Positions 28,559 to 37,224 of a DNA stretch of 64,000 nt are shown in pieces. Under the pieces are notes generated by a model that saw nothing but the letters and a program-made list of their open reading frames with translations, was not told the DNA's origin and did no database searches. The stretch lies in NCBI RefSeq assembly GCF_021044425.1, contig NZ_JAJNEC010000003.1, positions 592,117-656,116 on the forward strand, written 5' to 3'. Position 1 is the stretch's first letter. Every line of letters starts with the position of its first letter. The position numbers and the translations under genes are program-made. This DNA comes from Niabella pedocola. Lineage in GTDB: Bacteria > Bacteroidota > Bacteroidia > Chitinophagales > Chitinophagaceae.

Positions 28559-30376
28559 CTACTGTAACGGATCAAAATTGCCGCCCCACTCCTTATTTTG
28601 TTCCAGTATATTTTTCGACTGGGAGATCTGGGAAGGCGGTATGGCATAAAACCAGTGACTGAGATCCAGGTTGAATTTGAAGCTATCATCACCGTCCAGG
28701 TTATCAATATAATTAGCGGTAAACTTCGCCCGCACAGATGCCGTCATGATGTTATCTGCGGGAGTGGGCAGATCTCCGGCATTTTTTGCAGTGATATACA
28801 ATCCGTGCCGCGCGCCCTGGCTGTTAAGGATGTCATACCGTTTCCACCGGCGCAGGTCACCGAAACGTTTATTTTCAAAGGCAAATTCTGCCTGGCGCTC
28901 GGTGATATAGGCTTCGCGGATGGCAGCAATGGTCCCCCCCGTAATACCGTAATTTCCATTAATCCCCGCTGTAATACCGGCACGGGCCCTGATGTCTTTA
29001 AGCACCTGTAAGGCTTCGGCGGTTTTGCCCAGTTCGTTGGCACATTCCCCATAATTCAATAACAGCTCTGCAAAACGCATTTCCACCCAATCCGTTTGCC
29101 CCTGGTTCGACAAACCGGCAATCAATGTAGTGTCCAGCCCTTTGCGCTGGAAGAAACCCGTGATCCCGGGGTTGCCAGGCATACCCGGATGAATCACATT
29201 GAGCAGGTTCACGTAGCTGTTGTTAGCAGCATTAAAACGCCACACATTCCAGAAACTATTGCCCTTTACATAAATGGGCGACACTTCATCCGGCGTGGGG
29301 TAAGGTGTGCCTCCGCAAAAAACGGTTGCATAAAAGCGGTCATCGCGGTTGGTATAAAAATCGGTCAGGAACTGCGTATTGTATGCCGCATCGTTCAACA
29401 TATTTTTATCAAACTGCAGCGGACTGCCGTCTCTTTTGGGAAAGGCCAGCAACAGCGACAACAATGGCTGATTGCTGTTGGAGGCATCTTTGGTCAATGG
29501 CTCCGGCCGCACCACATTGAAATTATTGGCATGTGTGGGATAAAAAAACTGGTTTACCAGGATCACCTCCTTATTCCGCTCCTGGGTCCAGATCTTTTTA
29601 AAATCCGGGTGCAGTGCATGTCCCTGTGAAACGGCATAGTCCACGGCTGCTTTACAGGCATCATATGCCGCCTGCCAGCGGGCCTGATCATTGGCCGGAT
29701 TAAATAAAGGACTCGCATAATTGAGCAATACCCGTCCCTTCATGGCCATAGCGGCCACTTTCGTGATACGGCCATAGTCGGTACCCGCACCGGGATACAC
29801 GCCGGGCAACAACAGGATGGCACTATCAAGGTCTTTAACGATCTGTGCGATGCATTCCGATGTCTTATTGCGCGGCTTAAATAACCCGGCTACGTCTTTC
29901 GGATCCTGTTTATGCAGGATCAACGGAACACCGCCTACATTACTTACCATTCCCCAATACGACCAGGCCCGCCAGAACTTTGCTTCACCCGTATATTGTT
30001 TATTCAGGTCTTCCGGAAGTATGGATGCTGGAATTCCAGCCAGCTCATCTAAAAAGAAGTTCACTTTATCAATGGACGCATAGTTCAGGGAGGATGTAGT
30101 GGCATCCACCGAAACAATGCCCCGCTGGTAGTTTCCCAGGCTTTTTGCAGTGGAGATGCCCTCATCTGAACTTCCGCCGTTGAAGGGCCATCCCGGCAGC
30201 AGCCCGCCGTAAATATCGCTCAAAAAGGCCTTGATCATCACCGGGTCGGACCAAACATTATCCGGGTTGATATTATTCGTATTTTCAAAATCGAGCCCCT
30301 TTTTGCAGGCCGGCATTACCGCCGCCAATAGCAGGCTACAGGTCAGTAATTTTATGAATTGACTATAAAATTTCAT
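28559..30376 (-). CDS. susD: SusD-like outer-membrane glycan-binding lipoprotein (locus 1)
   Basis: A 605-residue lipoprotein (M-P-A-C with Cys24). It has the SusD/RagB layout: helical TPR-like N-terminal half with the W-R-A-W-S-Y-W segment after E-A-K-F, then the variable binding region, and near the end the usual R-E-A-Y-I-T-E-R-Q-A-E-F-A-F-E-N-K-R-F-G-D-L-R-R-W type block followed by a C-terminal F-x-A-I-P-P-S-Q segment. It caps the SusC barrel and binds incoming oligosaccharide at the cell surface. It lies 21 bases downstream of SusC. Glycan specificity is not readable from SusD alone. Confidence 0.95.
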   Translation of the reverse strand: MKFYSQFIKLLTCSLLLAAVMPACKKGLDFENTNNINPDNVWSDPVMIKAFLSDIYGGLLPGWPFNGGSSDEGISTAKSLGNYQRGIVSVDATTSSLNYASIDKVNFFLDELAGIPASILPEDLNKQYTGEAKFWRAWSYWGMVSNVGGVPLILHKQDPKDVAGLFKPRNKTSECIAQIVKDLDSAILLLPGVYPGAGTDYGRITKVAAMAMKGRVLLNYASPLFNPANDQARWQAAYDACKAAVDYAVSQGHALHPDFKKIWTQERNKEVILVNQFFYPTHANNFNVVRPEPLTKDASNSNQPLLSLLLAFPKRDGSPLQFDKNMLNDAAYNTQFLTDFYTNRDDRFYATVFCGGTPYPTPDEVSPIYVKGNSFWNVWRFNAANNSYVNLLNVIHPGMPGNPGITGFFQRKGLDTTLIAGLSNQGQTDWVEMRFAELLLNYGECANELGKTAEALQVLKDIRARAGITAGINGNYGITGGTIAAIREAYITERQAEFAFENKRFGDLRRWKRYDILNSQGARHGLYITAKNAGDLPTPADNIMTASVRAKFTANYIDNLDGDDSFKFNLDLSHWFYAIPPSQISQSKNILEQNKEWGGNFDPLQ

Positions 30377-30397
30377 ACTCGTCAGGATTTAGTTTTG

Positions 30398-33300
30398 TTA
30401 AAACGATACGTTAACACCGAAGTTGAAGTTCTTCATAATGGGATAGGAAAAACCATCGCCGATCTCGGGGTCAAAAAACTTATTATTGAATTTGCTGATC
30501 ACAAAAAGATTCGATCCGCTGAAATAAAATTTCACCCCGCCAATACCCAGTTTATTGGTTAATAATGCAGGGATGGTATACCCCACATTCAGTAATTTCA
30601 ACCGCAGGAAATTCGATCTTTCCAGCCAGAAGGTGCTACCTGAATTGGTTACCGTTCTTGTTCCATCGTTGGCAGAATACCGCTTTGGAAGATTTCCATT
30701 GGGGTTCTCCGCCGTCCAGCCGTCTGTATACCAATCCCGCCACATCCGGTTCCACTCTACGTTACCGTCTACCAGGTTGTTTACAAACCGCCATTGGTGA
30801 AAATTACCGTTAAAGCTGGCATCGATGCTGATCCCCTTCCATGCAACCCCGAAGTTTGCCCCCAATACAACCGGGTTATTATTTTTTAACAGGGTGCTGA
30901 TATCCCAGGAATCGATGATCCCATCCGGCGTTCCGTCTTTACCGCTCAGGTCTTTATACGTTAGCTGTCCCAATGCCGGAACCACGCCGTTGAATTTATA
31001 ATTCGGGTTTGCTGCCACAAAGGCATCCAGGTCTGCCTGGGTACGGATCATCCCCGTAGCGGTATAGCCGGTTTGCCGGGTTGTGGAATAACCGGGGTTC
31101 TTCTGCCAGGGATAGGTTACATTCTGATCCTGTATCCCGTAAACGGCTGCACCATAGGCACCATTTATATTTACATAGTAGTCCACCGCCCGCGAATCAT
31201 TGCGATAGCCAACAGCGGCTTCCACGCCCTGTGCTTTTATTTCCCCGTAGTTTACCGAGGGCAGCGACAGGCTAAACGTGGGTGGTACAGATGCGATCCG
31301 CTGCCCGAGGATATCATAGGTTTTTGTATTGTAATATTCAATGCTTGCCGTAAAGCGTTTCAGGAACTCCATATCGATACCGATGTTGTAATTCAATGTT
31401 TTTTCCCAGGTCAGGTTTTCATTTACCACAGATCCGTAAGTAATACCGGCATTGGTGGCCGGGTTGGTGCCAAAGAAAGCGGAATTACCTGTTTTGTAAG
31501 ACTGCTGCCATTGCCAGCCGCCTACCCCATCATTACCATTCAAACCGGCAGAGGCGCGTAATTTCAACAGGTCGATCCCCCGTGCCCCTTTCATGAAGTT
31601 TTCTTTCGAAAGGATCCAGCCTACAGAACCCGAGGGAAAAAATCCCCAGCGCTGATCGGGTGCGAAGTTCATAGAACCGTCGTACCGGTAAGCAAAGCTT
31701 GCCATGTATTTATGGTTGTAATCATAAAAGAACTGTCCTACCCACGATTTACGGCCGGTAATAAATTCGGCGTTACCGTTCACATAGGAATCCTGCCGGT
31801 CTCCGCTGGCCGCCCACCACTGGTCGGTAAGGTATACCGGAAAATTCTCCCGTCCGGCACTTACACCACCTCCCTGCGCCCGGGCCGATTCGTAAATCAG
31901 CCAGCCTTTCACATTGTGTACCTGGCCAAATGTACGTTCGTAGTTTAACTGGAAGTTCAGCTGGTTGTCGTTACTCCAGTTGTAGTTTTCCTGGATAAAG
32001 CTTTTACCGATCTGTGAAGATTTTTTCAGGGCGGTAAGGTCATTGTCGTTTGTACTGATCTGGTGCAAGCCCGTTTTTTTCATTACCCACATGGTGTACT
32101 GTTTCTCAAAATATTTGGTACGGTCGTTGGTATATGATTTATTGAACTGTGCGGAAGCACTTAAACCGGGTATCGCCGCAATTTTATAGGTGGCTTTCAG
32201 GTTCAGAATGGGTTTGATGCCATTGCTTTTTATATAACCGCCATCGCCTCTTACTTCTGCGCCCACGTTACCGATCCAGCCGTAATCGATAGGGTTCCCC
32301 CCATCTGTCCAGATCGGCTGATCCGGTTGCCATAGTAATTGTTTCCGGTAAATACCATACACATCTCCCACAGCCGTGCTGGGTGGTCCGTAGGAAATAT
32401 TATTATTCAATGTCATCCCCGCAAAAAGGCTCAGGCTTTTTGTAAGGTCTGCGGTAATATTGGTGCGCAGGTTGTATTTATCATAGGTGAGGTTTTTCAT
32501 AAAAGCCCCGGCTTTGATATAGGAGCCTCCTACATAATAACGCACCTTATCGCTTCCGCCGGAGGCGCTTAAATTGTGGGCCGTTGTATACGGATCCTTG
32601 TATACCGCTCCCAACTGATCATATCCCCATCCGCCGTTGATATTTCTGAAGTAATCGAGGTCCTCCTGGGTCCATTTCCATCCCGCGGGGTCGGAAGTGG
32701 GATTAATACGGTTGTAGAGCTCACCGGTTTCTACCGCACTGGTAAGCGCCGCATTTTTTCCGCGTTTGTCAAAACCGGTGCTAAATGAATAATTGATCTG
32801 CGGCCGGCTGCTTCTGGAGCCCTGGCGGGTGGTTATCACAATAACACCGCCGGCAGCACGTGCTCCGTATACCGCGGCAGATGCCGCATCCTTTAATACG
32901 GAAATATTATCAATATCATTCGGACTGAGGTTATTGAAATCCCCGGCGCCACTGATCTTGCCGTCAATTACATAAAGAATATTCTGATCGCTGAACGAAG
33001 TTTTCACCCGGATGTTGATACCGGGCTGTGTTCCGGGAGGGCCGGCGGGTGTGGATACTCTTACGCCCGACATCTGGCCGGCGAGCAGGTTGCCCAATGC
33101 CGTTGTGGGGGTATTGCGGCGGGCCTCATCCATTTTAAGGGTTACCACCGAGCTGGTAAGCAATTCCCTTTTCTGGGATCCGTATCCTACCACTACCACC
33201 TCATCCATACTCCCCTGTCGCGGTGTTAATTCAATGGTAAGCATACCGGTGCCTGGTGTAACGGTACGGGATTCAAAACCCACCATCGAAACCACCAGTC

Positions 33301-33526
33301 TTGAACGTTTCGGCACTTCAATCTCAAAGGCTCCGTTTGCACCGGCGATGGCTGCGGCATTTCCGCCGTCCTGGGCAACAGACGCGCCCTGCAGCGGAGC
33401 ACCGTCTCCGGCAGCAATAACCCGGCCTGTAACTTTTAGATTCCCCTGTGAAAAGGAACTCACTGAAAGGAGCAGGAGGCCGATCACGCTCCAGGTCCGA
33501 AATAGCAATCTCGTTAGTTGACTCAT
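30398..33526 (-). CDS. susC: SusC-like TonB-dependent outer-membrane transporter (locus 1)
   Basis: 1042 residues from the ATG at 33524-33526, which gives a signal peptide ending S-F-S-Q-G; 47 codons of open frame upstream are rejected. Domains: a carboxypeptidase-D-regulatory-like beta domain (about 30-105, V-T-G-R-V-I-A-A-G-D-G), the conserved E-V-V-V-V-G-Y-G-S-Q-K-R block before the plug, the plug (about 120-235) with V-L-K-D-A-A-S-A-A-V-Y-G-A-R-A, and a 22-strand barrel ending in a terminal aromatic residue. It imports oligosaccharides with TonB energy, paired with SusD. A locus-specific promoter motif is at 33616-33631, and an AraC gene diverges upstream. Confidence 0.95.
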   Translation of the reverse strand: MSQLTRLLFRTWSVIGLLLLSVSSFSQGNLKVTGRVIAAGDGAPLQGASVAQDGGNAAAIAGANGAFEIEVPKRSRLVVSMVGFESRTVTPGTGMLTIELTPRQGSMDEVVVVGYGSQKRELLTSSVVTLKMDEARRNTPTTALGNLLAGQMSGVRVSTPAGPPGTQPGINIRVKTSFSDQNILYVIDGKISGAGDFNNLSPNDIDNISVLKDAASAAVYGARAAGGVIVITTRQGSRSSRPQINYSFSTGFDKRGKNAALTSAVETGELYNRINPTSDPAGWKWTQEDLDYFRNINGGWGYDQLGAVYKDPYTTAHNLSASGGSDKVRYYVGGSYIKAGAFMKNLTYDKYNLRTNITADLTKSLSLFAGMTLNNNISYGPPSTAVGDVYGIYRKQLLWQPDQPIWTDGGNPIDYGWIGNVGAEVRGDGGYIKSNGIKPILNLKATYKIAAIPGLSASAQFNKSYTNDRTKYFEKQYTMWVMKKTGLHQISTNDNDLTALKKSSQIGKSFIQENYNWSNDNQLNFQLNYERTFGQVHNVKGWLIYESARAQGGGVSAGRENFPVYLTDQWWAASGDRQDSYVNGNAEFITGRKSWVGQFFYDYNHKYMASFAYRYDGSMNFAPDQRWGFFPSGSVGWILSKENFMKGARGIDLLKLRASAGLNGNDGVGGWQWQQSYKTGNSAFFGTNPATNAGITYGSVVNENLTWEKTLNYNIGIDMEFLKRFTASIEYYNTKTYDILGQRIASVPPTFSLSLPSVNYGEIKAQGVEAAVGYRNDSRAVDYYVNINGAYGAAVYGIQDQNVTYPWQKNPGYSTTRQTGYTATGMIRTQADLDAFVAANPNYKFNGVVPALGQLTYKDLSGKDGTPDGIIDSWDISTLLKNNNPVVLGANFGVAWKGISIDASFNGNFHQWRFVNNLVDGNVEWNRMWRDWYTDGWTAENPNGNLPKRYSANDGTRTVTNSGSTFWLERSNFLRLKLLNVGYTIPALLTNKLGIGGVKFYFSGSNLFVISKFNNKFFDPEIGDGFSYPIMKNFNFGVNVSF

Positions 33527-33615
33527 AAAAATTAATATTAGAATATGGCTTAAAAACAAGCAGGTTTTTAAGAAAAAATTATGATTATAAAATTTGTGAA
33601 ATAATAGAAAGGCGC

Positions 33616-33631
33616 CTACAGCAGAATTGAC
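33616..33631 (-). promoter_or_regulatory. Locus-1 promoter motif, copy 1 (SusC)
   Basis: Plus-strand CTACAGCAGAATTGAC in the SusC-AraC intergenic region. Related sequences with the same orientation lie upstream of both unrecognised enzyme genes (28392 and 25614). On the minus strand a weak -7-like TATTATTT (33599-33606) follows after 9 bases. A likely activator site for the adjacent AraC protein; this pairing is inferred from position. Confidence 0.42.
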
Positions 33632-33643
33632 GAGATTTGATGT

Positions 33644-33651
33644 TATTTTTG
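33644..33651 (+). promoter_or_regulatory. Possible -7 element for the AraC gene (TATTTTTG)
   Basis: An exact TAnnTTTG match on the plus strand, 218 bases before the AraC start at 33870. No TTTG stands at the usual 19-21-base spacing upstream, and the leader would be long, so the call is tentative. Confidence 0.28.
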
Positions 33652-33869
33652 CAGGATCAACAATCACTATGTAATCGATTGCAAGAATCAGAAAATAACG
33701 GCAATATGCAGCAGCACTACAGGCTTTTTATTGTTCAGCGGCGTGTTTACCGCTCATCCATAGCCGGCGTAAAAACGCGGGAAGACAAGGGCCCAATGGT
33801 GCCGGGTGCACCGGTTATTTTCAGATACATTCATCACAGGGATGCCATCCCATTTTAAATCAGTTCCAG

Positions 33870-34739
33870 ATGCAGTTTATATACGAAAACTTTACTTTCC
33901 CCCCCGATCAGTCCTTTACCATACGCTCCGAATTTTTGGAGGTAAAAAAATACCAGTCCTTTAAATGCCATGTGAATTTTGAGATTGCGCTTATTGAGAA
34001 TTGTACCGGAAAGCGTTTTATTGGTGATCACATGGAAGAGTTTGAAGGCACAGAGCTGGTGCTCATGGCCAGCTACCTGCCCCATTGCTGGCAATATTAT
34101 CGTACAAACGACCCCCTGATACCTGCACATGCCATTGTTGTGCATTTTTTCCCGGACTTTATGGGTGCAGACCTGCTTCGAAAACCAGAGGCGCGGCACC
34201 TGGTCCAATTGTTTGCCGATGCGGCTAAGGGCGTGTTGTTTACCGGCGAAACGCTGCGCAAGGCTAAAATGATCCTGCAGGAAATGTTATACGAAAAAGG
34301 ACTTAGCCGGTCGGCATTAATGCTGCAGTTACTGGACGTGATGGCGCTTTCCCCATCCTCCAGGATCCTGAGTTCGCCGGGCTTTAACATTATCGAAAGC
34401 TCGGGTGAAGCCAATAAGATCAACCATATATTTGATCATATTTTTAAAAACTTCCGGAATGCGATCACGCTGGAGGAAGTAGCGGCGCTTATTCCGATGT
34501 CATCGGCAGCCTTCTGCCGTTTCTTTAAATCCAAAACCGGAAGAACCCTTACCGATTTTATAAAAGAAGTGCGCATCGGGCATGCCGCTAAACTATTGCT
34601 GGAACGCACCTACAATGTTTCTGAAGCCTGTTACAACAGCGGGTACAATAATATTTCCAATTTCAACAAGCACTTTAAAGAGATCAAGGGGGTTTCTCCG
34701 AAAGCATTTGTAAAACGGTACCAGGTTTCGGAACAGTGA
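33870..34739 (+). CDS. AraC-family transcriptional regulator (locus 1)
   Basis: A 289-residue cytoplasmic protein. The N-terminal half has the cupin-like pattern of sugar-sensing AraC proteins, with H-M-E-E-F-E-G-T-E-L-V-L-M and Y-L-P-H-C-W; the C-terminal 100 residues have two helix-turn-helix units, including I-T-L-E-E-V-A-A-L-I-P-M-S-S-A-A-F and V-S-E-A-C-Y-N-S-G-Y-N-N-I-S-N-F-N-K-H-F. It is divergent from susC. The other AraC at 55379-56239 has the same layout and similar Y-L-P-H-[CY]-W and C-Y-[NE]-S-G-[YF]-N-N-I blocks, so the two are paralogues serving the two utilization loci. Likely an activator of locus 1 via the 16-bp motifs. Confidence 0.9.
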   Translation: MQFIYENFTFPPDQSFTIRSEFLEVKKYQSFKCHVNFEIALIENCTGKRFIGDHMEEFEGTELVLMASYLPHCWQYYRTNDPLIPAHAIVVHFFPDFMGADLLRKPEARHLVQLFADAAKGVLFTGETLRKAKMILQEMLYEKGLSRSALMLQLLDVMALSPSSRILSSPGFNIIESSGEANKINHIFDHIFKNFRNAITLEEVAALIPMSSAAFCRFFKSKTGRTLTDFIKEVRIGHAAKLLLERTYNVSEACYNSGYNNISNFNKHFKEIKGVSPKAFVKRYQVSEQ

Positions 34740-34895
34740 GACAGGAGCATTGAGAGACGAGACTTCAGCATTGAGATATGAGATTCCAGAATTGAGAGAC
34801 GAGACACCAGAATCGAGATACGAGATTCCAGAGTTGAGATATGAGACTTCAGAATTGAGAGACGAGACACCAGAATCGAGATATGAGCATTGAGA
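34739..34895 (+). repeat. 21-bp tandem repeat (about 7 copies) behind the AraC gene
   Basis: Directly at the AraC stop codon begins a tandem array of 21-bp units of the form GAGAtAyGAGAytyCAGAATT. Two unit types alternate (GAGATATGAG... and GAGAGACGAG...), and a longer stretch is itself repeated (…CACCAGAATC twice). Because 21 is a multiple of three, the minus strand stays open and reads as a seven-residue repeat (I-L-x-S-x-I-S type). No start, promoter or homologue supports a gene there. A degenerate relative lies at 22255-22310. Confidence 0.85.
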
Positions 34896-35150
34896 TTAGA
34901 GATGTCGGCTGTCAGCCTTCTGTATTTAAACATATCCGTTGACTGAAAGGAACGTGCGGATTACTGAAAGCCATAGCAACAGCACTTGCAATACATGAAA
35001 ACAGTAATTGAAATTTCAATTGCCACTCCTTTATGACAGGTCTGGAATTGAAACCGGGTTGTCTGTCTTTAGCATCCGTGCAAAAACAAATGGCACGCTG
35101 CTGAATGCAAAGAGCTGATGGCTCAATTCCTGATCCTCCTGTCTCCCTTC
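34896..35150. other. Gap between repeat array and mutarotase-like gene
   Basis: About 255 bases between convergent genes. I see no gene, terminator hairpin or further repeat copies. Confidence 0.4.
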
Positions 35151-35585
35151 TCAATGCTCAAACGTATAGAACGGCTTTACTTCTACCCATTTCTGGCCAG
35201 GTGCCGTACCGGGTACACCCAGCTGGTAAGTATCCATCAGGCGGTTCCATTCCGCGCAGCGCTTATCGTATGATTCCGCTACCTTGCTCATACTGTCGAG
35301 GTTTGCACCACGAGGTACAAGGATCGACATCACCACCAGGTGATCAAAACGCGACAGGGTGATCTTTTTATAGCCGGCTTTTTTAAAACCAGCTTCCACT
35401 TCCGGCCAGATATGTTGATGATGATCCAGGTACCCGCGGATCTTTTCATCACCCGGAGCGATGGTTACCACAAAGACCCGTTCCTCCAGCGCTCCGGTGT
35501 TTTTAGATCGTTTGCAGGATACCGCTCCTGTAAACAATGCCAGTAACAGGCACAGGAATAAACGGCTTTTTATTTTTGTATACAT
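35151..35585 (-). CDS. L-rhamnose/L-fucose mutarotase-family lipoprotein
   Basis: A 144-residue protein with a lipoprotein signal (A-V-S-C, Cys24), so it should sit in the periplasm or at the outer membrane, whereas most members of this family (the DUF718/RhaM ferredoxin-like fold) are cytoplasmic. Family features: Y-L-D-H-H-Q-H-I-W-P-E-V with the conserved His, L-S-R-F-D-H-L-V-V-M near the middle, C-A-E-W-N-R-L-M and W-V-E-V-K-P-F-Y at the end. It would interconvert anomers of a 6-deoxy sugar before uptake. It is the last gene after the symporter, dehydratase and reductase genes. Compare the cytoplasmic homologue at 52827-53168. Confidence 0.8.
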   Translation of the reverse strand: MYTKIKSRLFLCLLLALFTGAVSCKRSKNTGALEERVFVVTIAPGDEKIRGYLDHHQHIWPEVEAGFKKAGYKKITLSRFDHLVVMSILVPRGANLDSMSKVAESYDKRCAEWNRLMDTYQLGVPGTAPGQKWVEVKPFYTFEH

Positions 35586-35639
35586 GTTTTTATTTTATTG
35601 TTGATCGTTTGTGATCATGCCTTCTTTATCCAACGGCCT

Positions 35640-37205
35640 TTACCGGAATAACCAGTAAATGACGGTCATCACCATCGTGAGCAATGCCCATCCCAGCCAT
35701 ACACCACGCAGGTTGCTTCCCCTGCGCTTATCGGTTTCCAGCAGCGACGGAAGTGCCGGCGCAGGACGGGCAGCTATTGGCAACAGCGAGATGATGATAC
35801 CCACGGCCAATAACCCGATAAAAAGGTACACAGACAGGATGAGAAAATGGGGCCAGAAACCGGAATAGGGCATATTGAGCACATTGCAGATACCCACAGC
35901 CAGGCAAACCATTCCACCTCCATACAACACCACTTCGGCCGCTAAACGGCTCATCCGCTTCCAAAGGATGCCGGTAAGAAAAACAACCGATAATGGTGGC
36001 GCCAGTATCGATACCATTCCCTGGCTCAGTTCAAAGAACCCCTTTCCGGAACGGGAGAACAACATGGCCACTCCAATGGCCAGGCCACCGGCAATGAGCG
36101 TTACCCATTTCCCCATACGCCGTTTTGCCACATCGTCCATCTCGCGGAAACGGCCGGCCACATCGAGGGTAAAAACGGTGCTGAACGAATTCAGGCCAGA
36201 CGAAACCGTATCAATCAATGCGGCAATCAGCGCAGCAAGGCATAATCCAAGCAACCCATGCGGCATCAGCCCGGTCACCAATGTAATATACGCATTGTCT
36301 GCCTGTGCCGTGTCTTTAAACAATACAAAACACATCATGCCCGGAAAAATAAAGATCAGCGGCATAATGATTTTTAATACCGCCAGGAACAAGGCACCGT
36401 ATTGCCCTTCTTTCAGATCCCGGGCCGCCAGTACTTTTTGCACGATCGTTTGATCGGCACACCAGTAATATACAGCCACTACCGGGTATCCCGCAAGGAT
36501 GGCGATCCAGGAATATTCGGGATCAGCAGCCGGCCGGAACAGTTTCCAGTAATGATCCGGAAGCGCCTGCACAAATGCCGTAACGCCGCCGATCCGTTTT
36601 AATGCCAGCCATGTAAGCACCACCGATGAAAAAATAATGATCACCGATTGAAAGATACCGGTGCGCACCACGGCTTTTAATCCGCCAACGGCCGTAAAGC
36701 TGGTGGCAATAACGGTAACCAGCACCACCGAAAATGTAAGCGACCAGCCAAATACCTGTGATATGATCAGCCCTCCTGCATACAATGCGCTTCCCAGCCA
36801 TACCAGCAGAATGGAAATAAGACTGTAAAGCACCAGAAAATAGTAGGCCCGGTTTCCAAAGCGTAATTTTAAAAACTGGGGCATGGTACTGATCCTGGTA
36901 GCCATGTAATGTGGCAGGAAACACATCGCCAGTAACAAAAGAAAGATCCAGGCCAGCCATTCGAAGTTGCTGCCCACTACCCCGTGCGAGAACCCGATTC
37001 CTGCAAAACCTACCAGCATCATCGGACCGGCATTGGCACTAAACAAACTAAAACCGATCTGCCACCAACGAAGCGTTCTGCCACCGAGAAATATGTCGGA
37101 ATGGCCGCCTGCAGACCGTTTATTGAGATAAAACCCGATCGCAAGCAGCAGGACGATGTATATCAGTAACACCACATAGTCTGCAATTTCAAGCGTTATA
37201 TGCAT
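35640..37205 (-). CDS. Sodium:solute symporter (SSS/SGLT family)
   Basis: A 521-residue inner-membrane protein with about 14 hydrophobic segments. It has the SSS stretches G-G-R-T-L-R-W-W-Q-I-G-F-S-L-F-S-A-N (residues about 40-57), G-G-L-K-A-V-V-R-T after the fifth segment, and Y-Y-W-C-A-D-Q-T-I-V-Q-K-V-L-A-A, the sugar-type signature. With a mutarotase-like lipoprotein downstream and an enolase-superfamily dehydratase and aldo/keto reductase upstream, the likely cargo is a free sugar or sugar acid, perhaps a 6-deoxyhexose. It follows the dehydratase gene by 19 bases. Confidence 0.9.
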   Translation of the reverse strand: MHITLEIADYVVLLIYIVLLLAIGFYLNKRSAGGHSDIFLGGRTLRWWQIGFSLFSANAGPMMLVGFAGIGFSHGVVGSNFEWLAWIFLLLLAMCFLPHYMATRISTMPQFLKLRFGNRAYYFLVLYSLISILLVWLGSALYAGGLIISQVFGWSLTFSVVLVTVIATSFTAVGGLKAVVRTGIFQSVIIIFSSVVLTWLALKRIGGVTAFVQALPDHYWKLFRPAADPEYSWIAILAGYPVVAVYYWCADQTIVQKVLAARDLKEGQYGALFLAVLKIIMPLIFIFPGMMCFVLFKDTAQADNAYITLVTGLMPHGLLGLCLAALIAALIDTVSSGLNSFSTVFTLDVAGRFREMDDVAKRRMGKWVTLIAGGLAIGVAMLFSRSGKGFFELSQGMVSILAPPLSVVFLTGILWKRMSRLAAEVVLYGGGMVCLAVGICNVLNMPYSGFWPHFLILSVYLFIGLLAVGIIISLLPIAARPAPALPSLLETDKRRGSNLRGVWLGWALLTMVMTVIYWLFR

Positions 37206-37224
37206 CGATGCGCTTTTTATATAC

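Noticed and set aside
33527..33667. The longer N-terminus for the locus-1 SusC
   Set aside because: It would put 47 residues in front of the signal peptide and overlap the proposed promoter motif.
34631..34933. A 100-residue minus-strand ORF with a heptad repeat
   Set aside because: It is the reverse reading of the 21-bp tandem array and runs into the 3' end of the AraC gene. No promoter or homologue.
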